From DATGYC01 sp035298385 (GTDB taxonomy: Bacteria > Bacillota > Sulfobacillia > Symbiobacteriales > Symbiobacteriaceae): a DNA stretch of 23,239 nt. A program made the translations under genes and the position numbers. The notes under the pieces were generated by a model. That model saw nothing but the letters and a program-made list of their open reading frames with translations. It ran no database searches and was not told the origin of the DNA. How positions within the stretch are numbered: the first letter of the stretch is position 1; each line of letters starts with the position of its first letter. Shown here one piece after another: positions 21,640-23,239 of the stretch. Location of the stretch: NCBI GenBank assembly GCA_035298385.1, contig DATGYC010000322.1:1-23239 (forward strand), read 5' to 3'.

Positions 21640-22173
21640 TTACTCGGGCAACTCCCCGATCATACCGATGAAGGGCAGCGAGCGAAAGCGCTCGGCCCAA
21701 TCGATCCCGTAGCCCACGACGAACTCGTCCGGGATGGCAAAGCCCACATAATCGACGGGCACCTCCGTCTTGCGGCGCGAGGGCTTGTCGAGCAGGGTGG
21801 CGATCCGGAGTGAGGCCGGCGATTGGTCGAGTAGGCGCTCCCGCAGGAAGGCCAGGGTCGTCCCGGTATCGACGATATCCTCCACGACCAGGACGTGGCG
21901 CCCCTTGATCGGGATCGAGAGATCCTGCCGAACGGTGATCTTGCCGGCGGATTCGGTCCCGCTGCCGTAGGAGGAGACGGAGACGAACTCGATCTGGCAG
22001 GGCAGGTCGATCGACCGGATCAGGTCGGCGGTGAAGACGAAGGCGCCCTTGAGGACGCTGATCACCAACAGGTCAGCCCCGGTCGACTCACGCGTGATCT
22101 GGGCGCCCATCGCCTGAACGCGCTCGGCGATCTGCTCGGAGGTCAGAAGCGTGCCAGCCAATCCCAAAGCCAT
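21640..22173 (-). CDS. hpt: Hypoxanthine phosphoribosyltransferase
   Basis: A 177-residue enzyme converting hypoxanthine (often guanine too) and PRPP to IMP/GMP in purine salvage. PRPP motif VLVVEDIVDTGTTL (95-108) with E98, D99; the LKGAFVF loop (41-47); purine-site K130 in LLDKPSRR; and YVGFAIPDEFVVGYGIDWAERFRSLPFIG at the C-terminus, typical of bacterial HPRTs. ATG 22173 has GAGGTG 8 bases upstream; an in-frame TTG at 22179 is too close. It lies 25 bp after the RlmM-like gene, so the two are probably co-transcribed. In Bacillus hpt is next to tilS/ftsH; that linkage is absent here. Confidence 0.96.
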   Translation of the reverse strand: MALGLAGTLLTSEQIAERVQAMGAQITRESTGADLLVISVLKGAFVFTADLIRSIDLPCQIEFVSVSSYGSGTESAGKITVRQDLSIPIKGRHVLVVEDIVDTGTTLAFLRERLLDQSPASLRIATLLDKPSRRKTEVPVDYVGFAIPDEFVVGYGIDWAERFRSLPFIGMIGELPE

Positions 22174-22198
22174 ACTCAATGCACCTCAGTTGACCAGT

Positions 22199-23221
22199 TT
22201 AGCGGCGCCGGCGCAGGTGGAGGGTGACCTCGTCCCGGTTGTGGTAGAGCTGCTTGATCCGCAGGACCTCGAACGTCTCAGCGATGATCTCCGTCACCTG
22301 GCGGATCGTCCGGGTCGGGTTCTCCAGCATCAGCTTGACGGTCAGGATCCCGTCCCCACCAGCCTTGACGGCCGGGGCAAGGCGGGCCACCAGCCGGGCG
22401 GTGTGGAGCGGGTTCCAGGACATATCACAGGTGATCACATCGAAGGTGTCAGGCGGGAAGTTGACCTGCTCGACGTTCTCCTGCCGGAAGGTGAGCAGGG
22501 GATGCTGCCGGACGGTGGGGGCGAGCTCGCCGGTATCGACGGCGGTGACGTGCATGCCGCGCTCGAGCAGGAGGGAGGTCCAGCCGCCCGGGGCGGCGCC
22601 CAGGTCGAGGGCGTGTCCGTCGTTGACCAACCGGAGATCAAAGCGGGCGAGCGCCTCCAGAAGCTTGAAGCGGGCGCGGGAGACCTGCTCCTCCTCCCGC
22701 CGGAAGCGGACCTCGCCGCCGGTCCAGTCCGAGAGGTTCTCTGCCGGGCTGGAGAGCCCGGTGTAGGCGTTCTGGGCGTCCCAGCTGACGGAGAGGATTC
22801 GATCGGGCGCCTGGATGACCGGATGGCCCCCGGCTCGCTCAATCAGGGCGTCGAGCGCCTCCTTCAGGGCGGTGCGGGTGAGGGCGCCCTCACCGGCGGC
22901 CTCCTCCCGTCCAAGCTTTCGCCCCTGGACGGCGATTCGCTCCCCCGGCCGCACCGAGGCCAGGAGCGGCCCGACCGCTGCCGTGATGGCGCCCAGGTCG
23001 GGTGCTGTCACCTGGTCAGCGGGGTGCAGGTGGCGAATGAAGATGGGCGAGTGATCCTGGAAGGCCCGGAGGAACGCATCCCGGTCCAGCGTCGGCGTGA
23101 AGCGAAGCACCTCTGGGGCCAGCGGCCCGAGGGCGCCCGCCTTCGGATCCACGGCTCGGAGCTCCGCAATCGCCTGGCGCTGGTAGGCGGGGGAGCTGGT
23201 CATGAGGAAGGGGGTGTTCAT
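22199..23221 (-). CDS. RlmM-like THUMP/FtsJ rRNA 2'-O-methyltransferase
   Basis: A 340-residue protein. The N-terminal part (about 10-155) is THUMP-like RNA-binding sequence; the C-terminal part is an FtsJ/RrmJ-type methyltransferase: SRARFKLLEALARF, SAM motif DLGAAPGGWT (206-215), VTAVDTGEL, CDMSWNP, GGDGILTVKLML. The catalytic tetrad of 2'-O-methyltransferases is present as K186, D266, K296 and E331. The closest known family is RlmM (23S rRNA C2498 in E. coli), mostly proteobacterial, so the exact target here is inferred. ATG 23221 has no ribosome binding site; a promoter -10 ends 7 bases before it, suggesting a leaderless mRNA. First gene of a likely operon with hpt. Confidence 0.88.
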   Translation of the reverse strand: MNTPFLMTSSPAYQRQAIAELRAVDPKAGALGPLAPEVLRFTPTLDRDAFLRAFQDHSPIFIRHLHPADQVTAPDLGAITAAVGPLLASVRPGERIAVQGRKLGREEAAGEGALTRTALKEALDALIERAGGHPVIQAPDRILSVSWDAQNAYTGLSSPAENLSDWTGGEVRFRREEEQVSRARFKLLEALARFDLRLVNDGHALDLGAAPGGWTSLLLERGMHVTAVDTGELAPTVRQHPLLTFRQENVEQVNFPPDTFDVITCDMSWNPLHTARLVARLAPAVKAGGDGILTVKLMLENPTRTIRQVTEIIAETFEVLRIKQLYHNRDEVTLHLRRRR

Positions 23222-23228
23222 GGGTTTC

Positions 23229-23237
23229 AGTATAGCA
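23229..23237 (-). promoter_or_regulatory. Extended -10 promoter giving a leaderless transcript
   Basis: Minus strand TGC-TATACT (23237-23229), a 5/6 -10 with TGn, then GAAACCC and ATG. Transcription should begin at 23222 or 23221, at the start codon itself. The -35 would lie outside the window. Confidence 0.55.
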
Positions 23238-23239
23238 CA

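Larger units (their letters stand above)
1..23239. other. Dispersed over-represented palindrome GGGCGCCC
   Basis: By eye I count about 29 copies of GGGCGCCC and about 63 of its core GGCGCC. At roughly 62% GC, chance would give about 2 and 20. Examples: 944-951, 958-965, 1022-1029, 1837-1844, 2067-2074. Copies lie in coding sequence on both strands and in different reading frames (read as GAL, GAR, RAP, WAP or GRP), so codon bias alone is a poor explanation. It is not a tandem array. Confidence 0.6.

Noticed and set aside
1..23239. CRISPR arrays, tRNA/rRNA genes, insertion sequences, phage genes
   Set aside because: I looked for regular repeats, GGTTCGANNCC-type T-loops and transposase/integrase motifs and saw none.

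Overview
The window comes from a spore-forming Firmicute (Bacillota) with a fairly GC-rich genome, about 60% or a little more by eye. The evidence is a small acid-soluble spore protein at 6688-6921, a ComA/YitD phosphosulfolactate synthase, a YqhV-like (DUF2619) protein, a UPF0756 membrane protein, strong AGGAGG-type ribosome binding sites and frequent GTG/TTG starts. I cannot name the genus; lineages near Symbiobacterium, Sulfobacillus or Limnochorda would fit. It reads as chromosomal core and accessory metabolism. I see no rRNA, tRNA, CRISPR array, transposase or phage gene.

Layout. 1-4340 is all minus strand: an MscS channel cut by the window edge, then (read right to left) an MFS exporter, a GNAT acetyltransferase, comA, and a proline-rich protein whose start overlaps the comA stop. 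4431-6623 is plus strand: UPF0756, a YqhV-like protein, an HxlR regulator with a good promoter, and a membrane-anchored DUF4097 protein whose ribosome binding site lies inside a terminator hairpin. At 6688-6921 (minus) is the spore protein. 7077-10078 (plus) is a three-gene unit: arginase, an unknown acidic protein, and nicotinate phosphoribosyltransferase. 10140-11565 (minus) holds a CapA-like lipoprotein, then a promoter, a short structured RNA ending in a terminator, and an unlisted 40-residue ORF. 11756-13757 has a degenerate GIY-YIG-like protein (plus), an ABC ATPase with no adjacent permease (minus), and a zinc-ribbon protein (plus). 13754-17535 is minus: YgjP-like metalloprotease, endonuclease III-like DNA glycosylase, two exported proteins of unknown function and a cyclophilin lipoprotein. 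17662-23221 carries GluQRS, a small zinc protein, a SNF2 ATPase, three small unknown proteins, and an rlmM-like methyltransferase followed by hpt.

How they work together. Clear functional units are few: nitrogen/NAD salvage (arginase with NAPRTase), base damage and nucleotide salvage (the glycosylase; hpt), and translation-related modification (GluQRS, the RlmM-like enzyme). Spore function is suggested by the SASP and by ComA, whose product sulfolactate is a known spore solute in Bacillus.

The most unusual signals are regulatory or genome-wide rather than a new multi-gene system: (1) the terminator/ribosome-binding-site overlap at 5541-5600; (2) the candidate leader RNA plus micro-ORF at 10140-10458; (3) a strong excess of the palindrome GGGCGCCC throughout the window; (4) a probable leaderless promoter at 23222-23237.
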